This document shows, in pieces, positions 1-8,800 of a stretch of DNA of 15,570 nucleotides. The DNA is from Cyanobacteria bacterium NC_groundwater_1444_Ag_S-0.65um_54_12 (lineage in GTDB: Bacteria; Cyanobacteriota; Sericytochromatia; S15B-MN24; VGJW01). Position 1 is the stretch's first letter; each line of letters starts with the position of its first letter. The stretch lies in the NCBI GenBank assembly GCA_016267585.1, contig JACQUT010000352.1:1-15570 (forward strand), in the 5' to 3' direction. Position numbers and translations under genes: made by a program. Below the pieces are notes generated by a model, which was not told where the DNA came from, searched no databases, and saw nothing but the letters and a program-made list of their open reading frames with translations.

Positions 1-677
1 CTCGGTCTAGTACCAGCTGCCAGAAAAGCCTTCACCACACGCAGGCGCTTGATGGATTTGGCTTTCTTGGTGCCGGACGAGGTCTCGATCTCGGCCTTGA
101 GCTTACGTGCCAGCGCTGCCAGATCCATCTTGTCCAAAAGCCCCTTGATGGCTTCCGCACCCATCTTGGCAGTGAAGGTAGCTTCTTTCGATTCCAGTTC
201 TTCGAAAATATCCTCGGTAATGGTTTCTTTCTCCTGCAGCGGCTGATTATTTACCGAGGCATTGCCTGGATCGAGCACCAAATATTCATTGAAGTAGACA
301 ACATTCTCTAGACTCTTGAGTGGCACGTCTAGCAACAAGGACAGGTAACTAGGTATTCCCTTCAAATACCAGATATGCACCACCGCTGCCGCCAGTTTGA
401 TGTGACCCATGCGGTAGCGCCGCACCTTGGAATCGGTTACTTCCACCCCACAACGTTCGCAGATGATTCCTTTATGGCGTACTCTCTTGTATTTGCCGCA
501 ATGGCACTCCCAGTCCTTGGCAGGCCCGAAAATGCGTTCGCAAAACAAACCATCACGCTCCGGCTTGAGGGTGCGGTAATTTATCGTCTCCGGCTTGGTG
601 ACCTCACCGCGGGACCACGACAAAATACGTTCCGGTGAAGCAATGCCTACTTTGATGTAATCAAACTTGGAACTCAT
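1..677 (-). CDS. rpoC: RNA polymerase subunit beta' (amino-terminal part, runs off window)
   Basis: This encodes the start of the beta' (gamma, RpoC1-type) subunit of RNA polymerase, which with beta forms the active-site cleft. Only 225 complete codons are present; the gene continues past position 1. The protein opens [18 protein letters not shown] and contains the amino-terminal zinc ribbon with cysteines 58, 60, 73 and 76 (CHC...CERC), the landmark KPETINYRT (residues 29-37), and [12 protein letters not shown]. This reads closest to cyanobacterial RpoC1, where the gene is split into rpoC1 and rpoC2; the split point would lie outside the window, so split versus intact cannot be judged. The ATG at 677-675 is preceded by AAGGGAG 4 bases upstream. 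It lies 78 bases downstream of rpoB in the same direction, the usual rpoBC operon order, with no terminator-like hairpin seen in the gap. The active-site aspartate motif is not within the window. Confidence 0.97.
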   Translation of the reverse strand, partial: MSSKFDYIKVGIASPERILSWSRGEVTKPETINYRTLKPERDGLFCERIFGPAKDWECHCGKYKRVRHKGIICERCGVEVTDSKVRRYRMGHIKLAAAVVHIWYLKGIPSYLSLLLDVPLKSLENVVYFNEYLVLDPGNASVNNQPLQEKETITEDIFEELESKEATFTAKMGAEAIKGLLDKMDLAALARKLKAEIETSSGTKKAKSIKRLRVVKAFLAAGTRP

Positions 678-755
678 CGTGCTCCCTTACCTCTATGCTT
701 TTGACGAAGGCGTAATTTACCAATTCGTCCGCAAACTCCATGCAGGATACCGAGC

Positions 756-3700
756 CTACTTGAGAGATTCATACTCAGCTATGCCAGGCGGCTTGAGCAA
801 CTGCGTACGAAAACGCTGACGCGGCTCCTCTTCCGCTTCAAATAGCTCGATCTCTTGACCGTCTCCGCGTGCTACGTGCATATCAAGACACAGGCTCTGC
901 AATTCCCTGATCAGTACCTTGAAGCTCTCCGGGATACCCGGCTTGGAAAGATTCTTGCCTTTGACGATAGCCTCGTAGGCCTTGGCACGGCCTGGCACAT
1001 CATCAGATTTTATGGTCAACATTTCCTGCAGAGTATAGGCCGTGCCATAAGCTTCGAGAGCCCATACTTCCATTTCGCCGAAACGCTGCCCGCCAAATTG
1101 CGCCTTGCCCCCCAATGGCTGTTGAGTAACGAGCGAGTAAGGTCCAGTGGAACGCGCATGGATCTTGTCATCTACCAGGTGGACGAGTTTCATCACATAG
1201 ATGCTACCCACGGTCACCGGACGATCGAAAGGCTCGCCAGTTCGCCCGTCATAGATGGTGCATTTGCCGTCTTCACGCAACCATCCCGTACTATTCTTCT
1301 CCTCTGCTTCGCGCATCTTACCGCTGATTAACCGATCAGAAGCCTCTTCGCCAAACATTTCATCGAAAGGCGGAACTGAATAGTATTCATTTAACAGTTC
1401 AGCAGCCCGACCCAAGATAGTCTCGTAAGTCTGCCCTACATTCATGCGGCTTGGCACCCCTAGCGGATTGAGAACGACATCGACTGGCGTCCCATCCGGC
1501 AAGAAAGGCATATCTTCTTCGGGTAGAATTTTTGCCACAATCCCCTTATTGCCGTGGCGACCAGCTATCTTGTCACCTACGCTGATCTTGCGCTTCTGAG
1601 CCACGTAGACTCGTACTACCTGATTGACTCCCGGTGGCAACTCGTCGTTCTTGTCGCGGGAAAAGACTTTTACGTCCACTACCCAACCCTTTTCACCATG
1701 CGGTACCCGCAACGACGTATCTCGCACATCTCGCGCTTTTTCGCCGAATATGGCACGCAATAACTTTTCTTCTGGTGGATGCTCTGATTCGCCTTTGGGA
1801 GTCACCTTGCCGACCAGAATATCGTCTGGCTCTACTTCTGCACCTATTCGAATCACTCCGCGCTCATCTAGATCCTTCAACGCCTCATCGCCGACATTGG
1901 GAACTTCGCGCGTGATTTCCTCGTTTCCCAGCTTGGTAGCACGGGCTTCTATTTCGTACTTTTCTATGTGAATGGAAGTGAAGACGTCATCCCACACCAG
2001 GCGCTGCGAAAGTAAAATAGCGTCTTCGTAGTTGTAACCTTCCCAGGGAACGAAGGCCACCAAGATATTACGGCCCAGTGCCAGCTCACCTTGTTCAGTG
2101 GCAGCCCCATCAGCCAATACTTGACCCTTCTCGACCCGTTGCCCTTTACGCACGATAGGACGTTGATTGATACAAGTGTCCTGGTTAGAACGGAGGAATT
2201 TTAGCAAGTGATAAGAGCGCGTTCTTCCTGAATCTTCGACGACTACAATGTCACTGGCGGTGACGCGTTGCACTACGCCAGTATCCTTGGCTGTCACGAT
2301 CATGCCAGAATCCAAGGCAGTACGCTTCTCGATGCCAGTCCCGACCCGCGGACGTTCCGCACGCAGCAACGGTACAGCTTGACGTTGCATATTGGAGCCC
2401 ATCAAAGCTCGGTTGGCATCATCGTGCTCCAAGAAGGGGATCATGGCGGTCGCTACCGAGATTATCTGGATGGGAGATACGCCTACCAGATTCACGTCCT
2501 CGGGGTCGGCGTGAATAAATTCGCTCTTGAAGCGCACCGGGACCCGACTGGAAACAAAGCAACCATTCTGGTCTATTTGCACATCACCAGGAGCGACCTT
2601 GAACTCATCCTCTTCGTCAGCCGTCAGATAAACCACATCATCGGTAACCCGACCACGAACCACCTTGCGATACGGCGTCTCGATAAAACCGAATTCATTG
2701 ACTCGCGCATAAGTAGACAATGAACCAATCAAGCCAGCATTAGGCCCTTCCGGGGTTTCTATCGGGCAAATCCTGCCGTAGTGCGACGGATGAATATCTC
2801 GCACCGCGAATCCTGCTCGTTCGCGTGAGAGACCGCCCGGCCCCAGAGCCGAAAGACGCCGCTTATGAGTAAGCTCTGCCAAGGGATTCGTTTGATCCAT
2901 GAACTGGGATAACTGGCTCGATCCGAAAAATTCCTTGATAGCCGCCACCAAGGGCTTGGCATTGACCAAGTTTTGTGGCGTCAGCGTATCGGCTTCTTGA
3001 ATAGTCATGCGCTCTTTGATGATGCGCTCGAGACGCGTCAGACCTACCCGGAACTGATTTTGCAACAGTTCACCGACGCTACGAATACGACGATTACCCA
3101 GATGATCTATGTCATCTACCGATCCCAGATCGTAGTTCAAGTTAATCAGATAATCGATGACACCCACTATATCTTCTTTACAGAGCACCCGCTCTGCGAT
3201 AGGGATATTGATACCTAGCTTTTTATTCAGCTTGTAACGCCCAACTTTGCCCACGTCATAGCGCTTTGCGTCAAAAAAGCGCGAAGATAAAACACTCCTC
3301 CCACCTTCCACGCTCGGCATATCACCTGGGCGCAATTTTTTATACACTTCGATGAATGATGCATCGATAGTGTGCTCAGTTTTGTCTGCAGCCAATGTTT
3401 TTTGCAAATACTCACGATGTCTGAAAAGATCAAGCATGTCAGTGTCTTGATAGCCAATAGCACGCAATAAAACTGTGGCATGAAGCTTCCGTGTCTTATC
3501 TATTCGAACAAAAATCTGGTCATTGACATCAGTCTCGAATTTAAGCCAGGCTCCGCGATTGGGAATAATGGTCGCGCTATAAATCTTCTTGCCGGACGGA
3601 TCAGTCTCGCGCTTGAAGTAAACCCCGGGACTGCGGACTATTTGCGACACTATTACTCGCTCGGCCCCATTGATGATGAATGTGCCCTGTGGTGTCATTA

Positions 3701-4049
3701 CCGGCAACTCACCGATGAAAATTTCCTGCTCCTTGATCTCGCCCGTTTCCTTGGTGATGAGCCGGACCGGAATCCTTAGCGGCCGCGAATATGTTGCATC
3801 CCGCGATCGACAATCCTCTACCGTATATTTGGCTTCTCCTAATGTATAGCCCGTCAGGAAATGCAGCTCGAGACGATTCGAGTAGTCTACTATCGGAGAA
3901 AAAGAAACCAGTTCTTCTTTTAACCCTTCCGCGAGGAACCACCGGAAAGATTGCTTCTGAATCTCTATCAGGTCGGGCAAGCGGGCGGCCAGGGAGGGCG
4001 ATCCTGGATAAACGTTCACCCTTTCACCTAGCTTTTGCTGGTTCGACAT
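756..4049 (-). CDS. rpoB: RNA polymerase subunit beta
   Basis: This is the complete catalytic beta subunit of RNA polymerase, 1097 residues, a length typical of cyanobacterial RpoB and shorter than the E. coli protein, whose large lineage-specific insertions are absent. Landmarks include the RPB2 lobe start [20 protein letters not shown] (residues 16-35), the rifampicin-binding cluster around residues 376-408 ([14 protein letters not shown] then [13 protein letters not shown], with the usual drug-sensitive residues), [23 protein letters not shown] (550-562), and the carboxy-terminal block [12 protein letters not shown], where K827 and K835 correspond to the NTP-contacting lysines. I chose the ATG at 4049-4047 because GGTGGA lies 4 bases upstream; a TTG six codons further up (4067) is possible but would place this site inside the gene. 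Upstream is a divergent PLP-enzyme gene, not rplL, so rpoBC appears to start its own transcription unit. No frameshift or internal stop is seen. Confidence 0.98.
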   Translation of the reverse strand: MSNQQKLGERVNVYPGSPSLAARLPDLIEIQKQSFRWFLAEGLKEELVSFSPIVDYSNRLELHFLTGYTLGEAKYTVEDCRSRDATYSRPLRIPVRLITKETGEIKEQEIFIGELPVMTPQGTFIINGAERVIVSQIVRSPGVYFKRETDPSGKKIYSATIIPNRGAWLKFETDVNDQIFVRIDKTRKLHATVLLRAIGYQDTDMLDLFRHREYLQKTLAADKTEHTIDASFIEVYKKLRPGDMPSVEGGRSVLSSRFFDAKRYDVGKVGRYKLNKKLGINIPIAERVLCKEDIVGVIDYLINLNYDLGSVDDIDHLGNRRIRSVGELLQNQFRVGLTRLERIIKERMTIQEADTLTPQNLVNAKPLVAAIKEFFGSSQLSQFMDQTNPLAELTHKRRLSALGPGGLSRERAGFAVRDIHPSHYGRICPIETPEGPNAGLIGSLSTYARVNEFGFIETPYRKVVRGRVTDDVVYLTADEEDEFKVAPGDVQIDQNGCFVSSRVPVRFKSEFIHADPEDVNLVGVSPIQIISVATAMIPFLEHDDANRALMGSNMQRQAVPLLRAERPRVGTGIEKRTALDSGMIVTAKDTGVVQRVTASDIVVVEDSGRTRSYHLLKFLRSNQDTCINQRPIVRKGQRVEKGQVLADGAATEQGELALGRNILVAFVPWEGYNYEDAILLSQRLVWDDVFTSIHIEKYEIEARATKLGNEEITREVPNVGDEALKDLDERGVIRIGAEVEPDDILVGKVTPKGESEHPPEEKLLRAIFGEKARDVRDTSLRVPHGEKGWVVDVKVFSRDKNDELPPGVNQVVRVYVAQKRKISVGDKIAGRHGNKGIVAKILPEEDMPFLPDGTPVDVVLNPLGVPSRMNVGQTYETILGRAAELLNEYYSVPPFDEMFGEEASDRLISGKMREAEEKNSTGWLREDGKCTIYDGRTGEPFDRPVTVGSIYVMKLVHLVDDKIHARSTGPYSLVTQQPLGGKAQFGGQRFGEMEVWALEAYGTAYTLQEMLTIKSDDVPGRAKAYEAIVKGKNLSKPGIPESFKVLIRELQSLCLDMHVARGDGQEIELFEAEEEPRQRFRTQLLKPPGIAEYESLK

Positions 4050-4236
4050 CAGTTCCACCCTTAACAAATATGCTCTCTAGGCCAAACGAACCCAGCCGAC
4101 TCTCGCACTTTTATGCTGGCCGGCAATTCAAACTCCCTGAGAGGCTGCGCAGGTGCAACCACCAAGAATTCACTAAGGTTTGGTTCCAATATACGTTGGG
4201 CCAATAAGATTGGGACTCTCGCAAAGCAGAATGGAA

Positions 4237-4265
4237 AGCGTAACAGGCTCTGCCGCACCCGTCAA
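4237..4265 (-). promoter_or_regulatory. Candidate sigma-70-type promoter for rpoBC
   Basis: On the minus strand TTGACG (4265-4260, five of six to the -35 consensus) is followed after exactly 17 bases by TACGCT (4242-4237). TACGCT keeps the most conserved first, second and last bases of the -10 hexamer but is otherwise weak. Transcription would begin near 4230, giving an rpoB leader of about 180 bases. The position, back to back with a rightward promoter, fits a divergent intergenic region. This rests on motif matching by eye only. Confidence 0.4.
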
Positions 4266-4290
4266 GGGATTTTCGATCTTTTTGTCGCTA

Positions 4291-4321
4291 TTGGCTCAAC
4301 AATGCCCAGCACTGCTACAAT
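4291..4321 (+). promoter_or_regulatory. Candidate promoter for the PLP-enzyme gene (extended -10)
   Basis: TACAAT at 4316-4321 (five of six to the -10 consensus) is preceded by TGC, making an extended -10 element. A weak TTGGCT -35 lies at 4291-4296 with a 19-base spacer, which is long but tolerated with an extended -10. The start site would be near 4328, leaving a leader of about 29 bases before the ATG at 4357. This also argues against the longer reading frame from 4180, which would begin upstream of the promoter. Confidence 0.45.
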
Positions 4322-4343
4322 GGCGTGCTCGCCTGTATTGCAA

Positions 4344-4349
4344 AGAGGA
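4344..4349 (+). promoter_or_regulatory. Ribosome binding site that fixes the PLP-enzyme start
   Basis: AGAGGA at 4344-4349 stands 7 bases before the ATG at 4357. The reading frame is open back to an ATG at 4180, but that start has no comparable site, and the 59 extra residues it would add do not resemble the family. Confidence 0.7.
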
Positions 4350-4356
4350 TTGGCAG

Positions 4357-5760
4357 ATGACAGACCTGATCTATGGCCCGACCTTTGAAGAGATGCTCTA
4401 CCCCGAGCGGGTAGCTCCCGACCTGCGCAAGCGAGCCGCGCTGGCTGTCGAGCAAAAGTCCCTGGACCCGGTCAATCTCTTTAACATTACCTGGAAAGAC
4501 CCCGCTGGCGGAGTACGTTATTTGCTAGTTCCGCCGGAACTGAGTGGCGTTCGCGCTCCTATCTTGGTTTTGCTAGGAAAGTATTTCCCGACGGGAAGCC
4601 ACAAAGTTGGCGCAGCCTATTCCGTGATGGTAGAAAAGCAGATACAAGGAGAGATTACGCCGGGGCAAGATACCCTCATTTTCCCCAGTACTGGCAACTA
4701 CGGTATCGGCGGAGCCTGGGTGGGTACGAGCATGGGCTATCAGTCAGTAGTCTTGCTGCCAGCCAACATGAGCCGCGAGCGCTTTGAGCTGATCACTGCT
4801 TATGGCGCCACCTATATCAAGACGCCCGGCTGTGAAAGCAATGTAAAAGAAATCTATGACAAATGCACCGAGCTGGAGGCTGTCAGCAGTCATAACAAGA
4901 TACTCAACCAATTCGAGGTGATGGGAAATTACCGCTTCCATTGGCATGTTACGGGTAACTCTGCCCTGGCAGCCGTAACAGAACTTGCCAAGGGTGGTTT
5001 GACGGGAGCCCGCCCGGCCGCTTTTGTCTCTGCCATGGGATCAGGTGGAACGATTGCAGCAGGCGATCGCCTCAAACAGGCAGCTGCCGCTTGCAAGATA
5101 GTCGGCCTGGAACCCATGCAATGTCCCACGCTCTTCAACAACGGCTATGGCAATCATGATATTCAAGGCATCGGCGATCGGCATGTTACCTGGATTCATA
5201 ACGTCAACAACATGGATGCCTTGATGTGTGTCGATGATCTATCGTGCAAACGCGGTTTGCAGGTACTGGCAGACCCGGTAGGCATGAGCTATCTGGGCAA
5301 AGAACTCGGAATCTCGCCAGCTATACTGGCACAACTGATAGGATCGTTCGGTATATCCGGCATCTGCAATTTGCTAGGCGCGATCAAGACCGCCAAATAC
5401 TACGACTTTGGCGAGCGAGACGTGGTAATCACGGTTGCCACTGATGCTATTGACCGCTACCACTCGGTCTTGAACGAACTAACTAGCGTAGCTGGCCAAT
5501 TGACCGAGCACGAAGCACATGCACGCGTAGCCACCATATTTCATGGCGCAGGGCTAGATTGGATCGCGGAAGGAACGGTACATGAGCGCAAGCGCTGGCA
5601 CAACCTCAAGTACTACACCTGGGTGGAACAACAAGGCAAAACCATGGCAGACCTGGATGCCCAGAGGGATCCGGACTGGTGGCTGGCTGAGCAGGCGAAG
5701 GTAGCCGAACTGGATCGCGCTATCCGAGAACGCCGCACTGCTCTGATAGCGGCGCACTGA
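4357..5760 (+). CDS. PLP-dependent enzyme, cysteine synthase/tryptophan synthase beta superfamily
   Basis: The 467-residue protein belongs to the fold-type II pyridoxal-phosphate enzymes. Visible hallmarks are PTGSHKVGAAYS (residues 78-89), whose K83 is the expected Schiff-base lysine; STGN (111-114), the asparagine loop near the cofactor ring; and the phosphate-binding glycine loop GSGGT (228-232). The GSHK wording is like tryptophan synthase beta and unlike the GSIKDR-type wording of classical cysteine synthase, and the protein is longer than a roughly 310-residue CysK because of amino- and carboxy-terminal extensions (residues 1-50 and about 375-467, the latter Trp- and charge-rich). It is probably cytosolic; no signal peptide or membrane segment is seen. 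The substrate cannot be told from sequence: amino-acid beta-replacement, beta-elimination or a dehydratase reaction are all possible. It stands alone between a divergent promoter region and a large palindrome, with no obvious pathway partner. The family assignment is secure; the reaction is not. Confidence 0.9.
   Translation: MTDLIYGPTFEEMLYPERVAPDLRKRAALAVEQKSLDPVNLFNITWKDPAGGVRYLLVPPELSGVRAPILVLLGKYFPTGSHKVGAAYSVMVEKQIQGEITPGQDTLIFPSTGNYGIGGAWVGTSMGYQSVVLLPANMSRERFELITAYGATYIKTPGCESNVKEIYDKCTELEAVSSHNKILNQFEVMGNYRFHWHVTGNSALAAVTELAKGGLTGARPAAFVSAMGSGGTIAAGDRLKQAAAACKIVGLEPMQCPTLFNNGYGNHDIQGIGDRHVTWIHNVNNMDALMCVDDLSCKRGLQVLADPVGMSYLGKELGISPAILAQLIGSFGISGICNLLGAIKTAKYYDFGERDVVITVATDAIDRYHSVLNELTSVAGQLTEHEAHARVATIFHGAGLDWIAEGTVHERKRWHNLKYYTWVEQQGKTMADLDAQRDPDWWLAEQAKVAELDRAIRERRTALIAAH
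5062..5071. repeat. HIP1 palindrome
   Basis: GGCGATCGCC, containing the cyanobacterial highly iterated palindrome core GCGATCGC, lies inside the PLP-enzyme gene. It is one of three perfect cores in the window. Confidence 0.55.
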
Positions 5761-5792
5761 TAAGTGGGCAAGATCAATTGGACTCCACTATC

Positions 5793-5885
5793 AGAGCGGC
5801 GTGAGAATGAGTTCTCCCACAAAGGGGACCCCTTCGGCGCGAAGCGCCGGGGGAGAGTGGGGGAACTCATTGCTCACGCCGCTCT
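5793..5885. repeat. 93-base near-perfect palindromic element (MITE/REP-like) between convergent genes
   Basis: The arms 5793-5820 and 5857-5885 pair along their whole length. The outer 13 bases (AGAGCGGCGTGAG) match exactly, followed by one extra base in the right arm, then 9 exact pairs (AATGAGTTC), one T·G, and 5 more pairs. The centre holds a second hairpin, 5831-5853, with stem CGGCGC/GCGCCG around a GAA loop, extended by two T·G and two C-G pairs. There is no run of T after either arm, so it is not a standard intrinsic terminator, although a stem this long could still stop or slow transcription from both sides. It occupies most of the 124-base gap after the PLP-enzyme gene, and its right end is the last base of the lipoprotein stop codon. 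It could be a dispersed non-autonomous mobile element or REP sequence. No clear target duplication was seen, and copy number cannot be judged from one copy. Confidence 0.8.
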
Positions 5886-8800
5886 CAAAACCGTGTGCCA
5901 TTGAGCCCCACTTTCAGCGCGGTGCTGCTCCACCCGGTTGCCGGATCAATGCGATAGATCAGGCCGTCGGTGGGGCTGGCGGCGTAGAGTTTGTTCCCGG
6001 TGGCGTCGTAATCCAGCCCCCAACCAGCCCCGGAGGACAGTGAGCCTCTGCTGGTGACTGTTCTACTGGCCAGATCGAAGGAATAAAGGCCGCCATTCTG
6101 ATTCAAAACGTAGACTTCATTGGTGCCGGGGTTAGCCGCGAGGCCCGTGGGGCGGCCCATGCCCCGGATGCTCAGCTCGTCTCCCGTGGCGAGGTGGTAA
6201 CCGTACACGTTGTCGTAGGCGGCAACGTAGACCCAGTTGCCGTCACGGCACACCTCGCGCGTGTTAGCGATGCCGTTAGCGACGAAGTAGGAACCGACGT
6301 AGCTGCTGGCGCGGAACACGCCGTTAGCGCCGTCAATGAAAAAGTTGACGCCGTCGTTATCTTGTGAATAGAGGGACGGAACCGGTGGATTAGCAGTCGA
6401 GATGACGTACTGGCCACTGGTCTCGACCAGCAGCCGTCCGTCGCTGAAGGCCGCAATCCGCGAGGGCCCGCTGACCAGGCTCGAGAGGTAGACTGAAACA
6501 CCGGGAACCGCCGGGTCATATTGCCAGATCTTGGTGCCGCTGTAGTCAGTGACATACAGTTTCGCCCCGTAACCCACGATGCCCATCAGCCGCGATCCGA
6601 ACGGACCATAGGAACCGCCATCCCAGTTCGTGGTGGTCGGTGGCGCCAGCGACCGGTAGATGCGATTGTTGTCGTAGTCGACGGCGTAGAGAGCGCCGGC
6701 CAGTACCGCCAGTCCCCAGGGGGTTCCCGGAATCCCGCCGATTACTCCCGGGTCCAGGGTGTAATTCGTCGTGTCAATGCGGTAGACATTCTTGTCCCGG
6801 CACGACACGTAGGCATAGCGGCTGCCGTCGTAAGCCAGGTCGTAAACTTCATCCGGAAAGAGCTTGGTGCCGCCAAACGATGGCGTGACGTCCGAGATCA
6901 GGTGCGATCCCGGGTTTCCCGGAAACTGGGTGATCAATAGCAGCTTGCGCAGCCGCCGGCTCACGAAGAGGATGGCAGTGGAACTGATGCGGGCTCCCGA
7001 CTCGAAGAACGCCCCATCCCGCCGGCCCCAGAGCAGAGGCTTGCGGTGCGTATTAGTGGCGCCCGCGACAATGTTGATGCCGCTTTCACCCACTATTGGA
7101 TACCAGCCACCGGTCGGCGGAAAGTATTCGTAAGGGATCAGCGGATAGGTGTTGAAGCGCCCGACGTAATAGGTGGCGCCATCGTCGCTGACATCCACCC
7201 CGCCGGGGAAAAACAAGCCGGAGGTGATGGCCGCTGCCGCCGAGCCATCAAGTCCTACCCGGGTGACACTATGAGTATCGGTATGCGCGACGTAGAGGCT
7301 GCCGCCACGAAAGGTCAAACCGCTGGGCGGAGCCATTCCCGTGAGCAGCGGGGTCGTGGTGATGCCATCGCTGGCTAGCTTGATGATGGCGTTCGAGTTT
7401 TGCAAGGACACGTAGACGTTTCCCGAACCATCCACCGCCACCCCCCGGGAGCTTGCCAATCCGTAGGCTAGCACCCGCTGGTCACCACTCGGCGAAATGA
7501 TCCGAACGAGGCTCCGTTGCGAATCCACCACGTAAAGGTTCCCCGCCGGATCGCCGGCGATCGCCCGCGGGGATGCCATCCCTGCCAGTACGCTCATGTT
7601 GCGGAACGGATCTATCCGGAAGATGACATTATTGTCAGTGCTGGTGACCAGACAGTTACCGGCGGTATCGATGGCAATACCTCGCGGATCATTGATGATG
7701 GCCCAGCTCTCGGGTGAAGCGACGATGCTGCCGGAGTCAGCGGTGCCGGGGCGAAACCGCTGGACCTGACCTGACGTCGGCAGCACGGCATACAAGAAAC
7801 CGCCATGGTCGAAAGCCAGGGCAGCTGGCCCCGCGATTCCGGTGTAGGTTGCGACGCCCGGGTTGGAAACGGTCCCAGCGGTCCAGTCGATGCGAGCGCG
7901 CAAGATGGCAGCCGTGGCGGTCTGGGCCACATAGAGGTCTCCGTCCGGTCCGAGTGCCAGGGCCGTGGGGTTGGTGACAGCCAGGAAATTGGCATTCAGG
8001 ACCGTGCCAGTGTCGTCGAACTGGACGATGCGGTTGTTACCAGTATCGGCGACGTAGATCTTGAAAGGACTGGTGGCGCTACGCTCCGGATTGACCAGCA
8101 CACCGGAAGGATTGGTCAGCGTGCCGGAGTTGAGCGTCACCGTGGATCCGTCCTGGCGTACTTTGACCAGGGTCCCGATCGCCGATGATACGGTGTAGAG
8201 CGCGGTGGCTCCGCCGGCGTCGGTGAAGGTGGCCAGGTGACCGTCACTGGTCGTGACGCTGAACGGCGTATACGCGCTGATGCCGTTGAGGCTCACCTGA
8301 ACTAGCCCCGTGCGGGCTCCTGGCGGTACCGTCAGCACCAGCGCATTGACCGAGCTGCTACCCGGATCGCTGGTGGCAATCACGTTGCCGGCGAAAGTCA
8401 CCTGCATGGCATTGGGTACCAGGTTCAGACCATTGATGGTGACAGTCGAGCCAATGGCGGCGCCAGCGGGGCTAATACCGGCCAGCGCGAAGCTCGTCTG
8501 GGCATTGATTACCGTGTTATCGGGGCTAATTACGAGCGCGTGAATCGGATCTTGATCGTCGATGACGGCTGCCACCACTTTTTGATACAACTCGGCATAT
8601 AACGTAGCAGACAGGTCCCCGGCGGGCGTGTAGTCCGCCGGGGCCGAATCCGCGAGGCTAGCGTCGAGGCAGCCGATGTAATCCTCGGACCGAATAGCTT
8701 GCTGTTTGACCACCCGGTCGTTGAGGTAGAAGGCAACCGTCGTGGTAGACAAGCTGATAGTCAGCGCTCCGGGTGAAGCGTTGGCCAGGCAGATCCAGCC

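Larger units (their letters stand above)
4050..4356. other. Divergent intergenic region between rpoB and the PLP-enzyme gene
   Basis: These 307 bases separate two divergently read genes. They contain a plausible promoter for each direction (described separately), the rpoB ribosome binding site at 4054-4059 and the PLP-gene site at 4344-4349. Open frames cross the region on both strands, including a 65-codon GTG-started frame on the minus strand (4258-4061), but none has a ribosome site or recognisable protein features. The leader of rpoB would be about 180 bases if the proposed promoter is right, long enough for regulation, but I saw no clear terminator/antiterminator pair or riboswitch in it. 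No ribosomal protein gene is present upstream of rpoB. Confidence 0.7.

Noticed and set aside
855..2723. Several open frames of 70-158 codons on the plus strand opposite rpoB
   Set aside because: All are antisense to an intact, strongly conserved rpoB and show no family features.
4061..4258. A 65-codon GTG-started minus-strand frame just upstream of rpoB, considered as a leader peptide
   Set aside because: It has no ribosome site, its start overlaps the proposed rpoB promoter spacer, and the residues show no recognisable pattern.
4180..4356. A 59-codon amino-terminal extension of the PLP enzyme
   Set aside because: It begins upstream of the likely promoter, lacks a ribosome site, and the AGAGGA site before 4357 explains the shorter start.
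5793..5885. Classifying the palindrome simply as an intrinsic terminator
   Set aside because: The stem is much too long, there is no T run on either side, and the nested structure with sharp ends is more like a dispersed repeat, though some effect on transcription remains possible.
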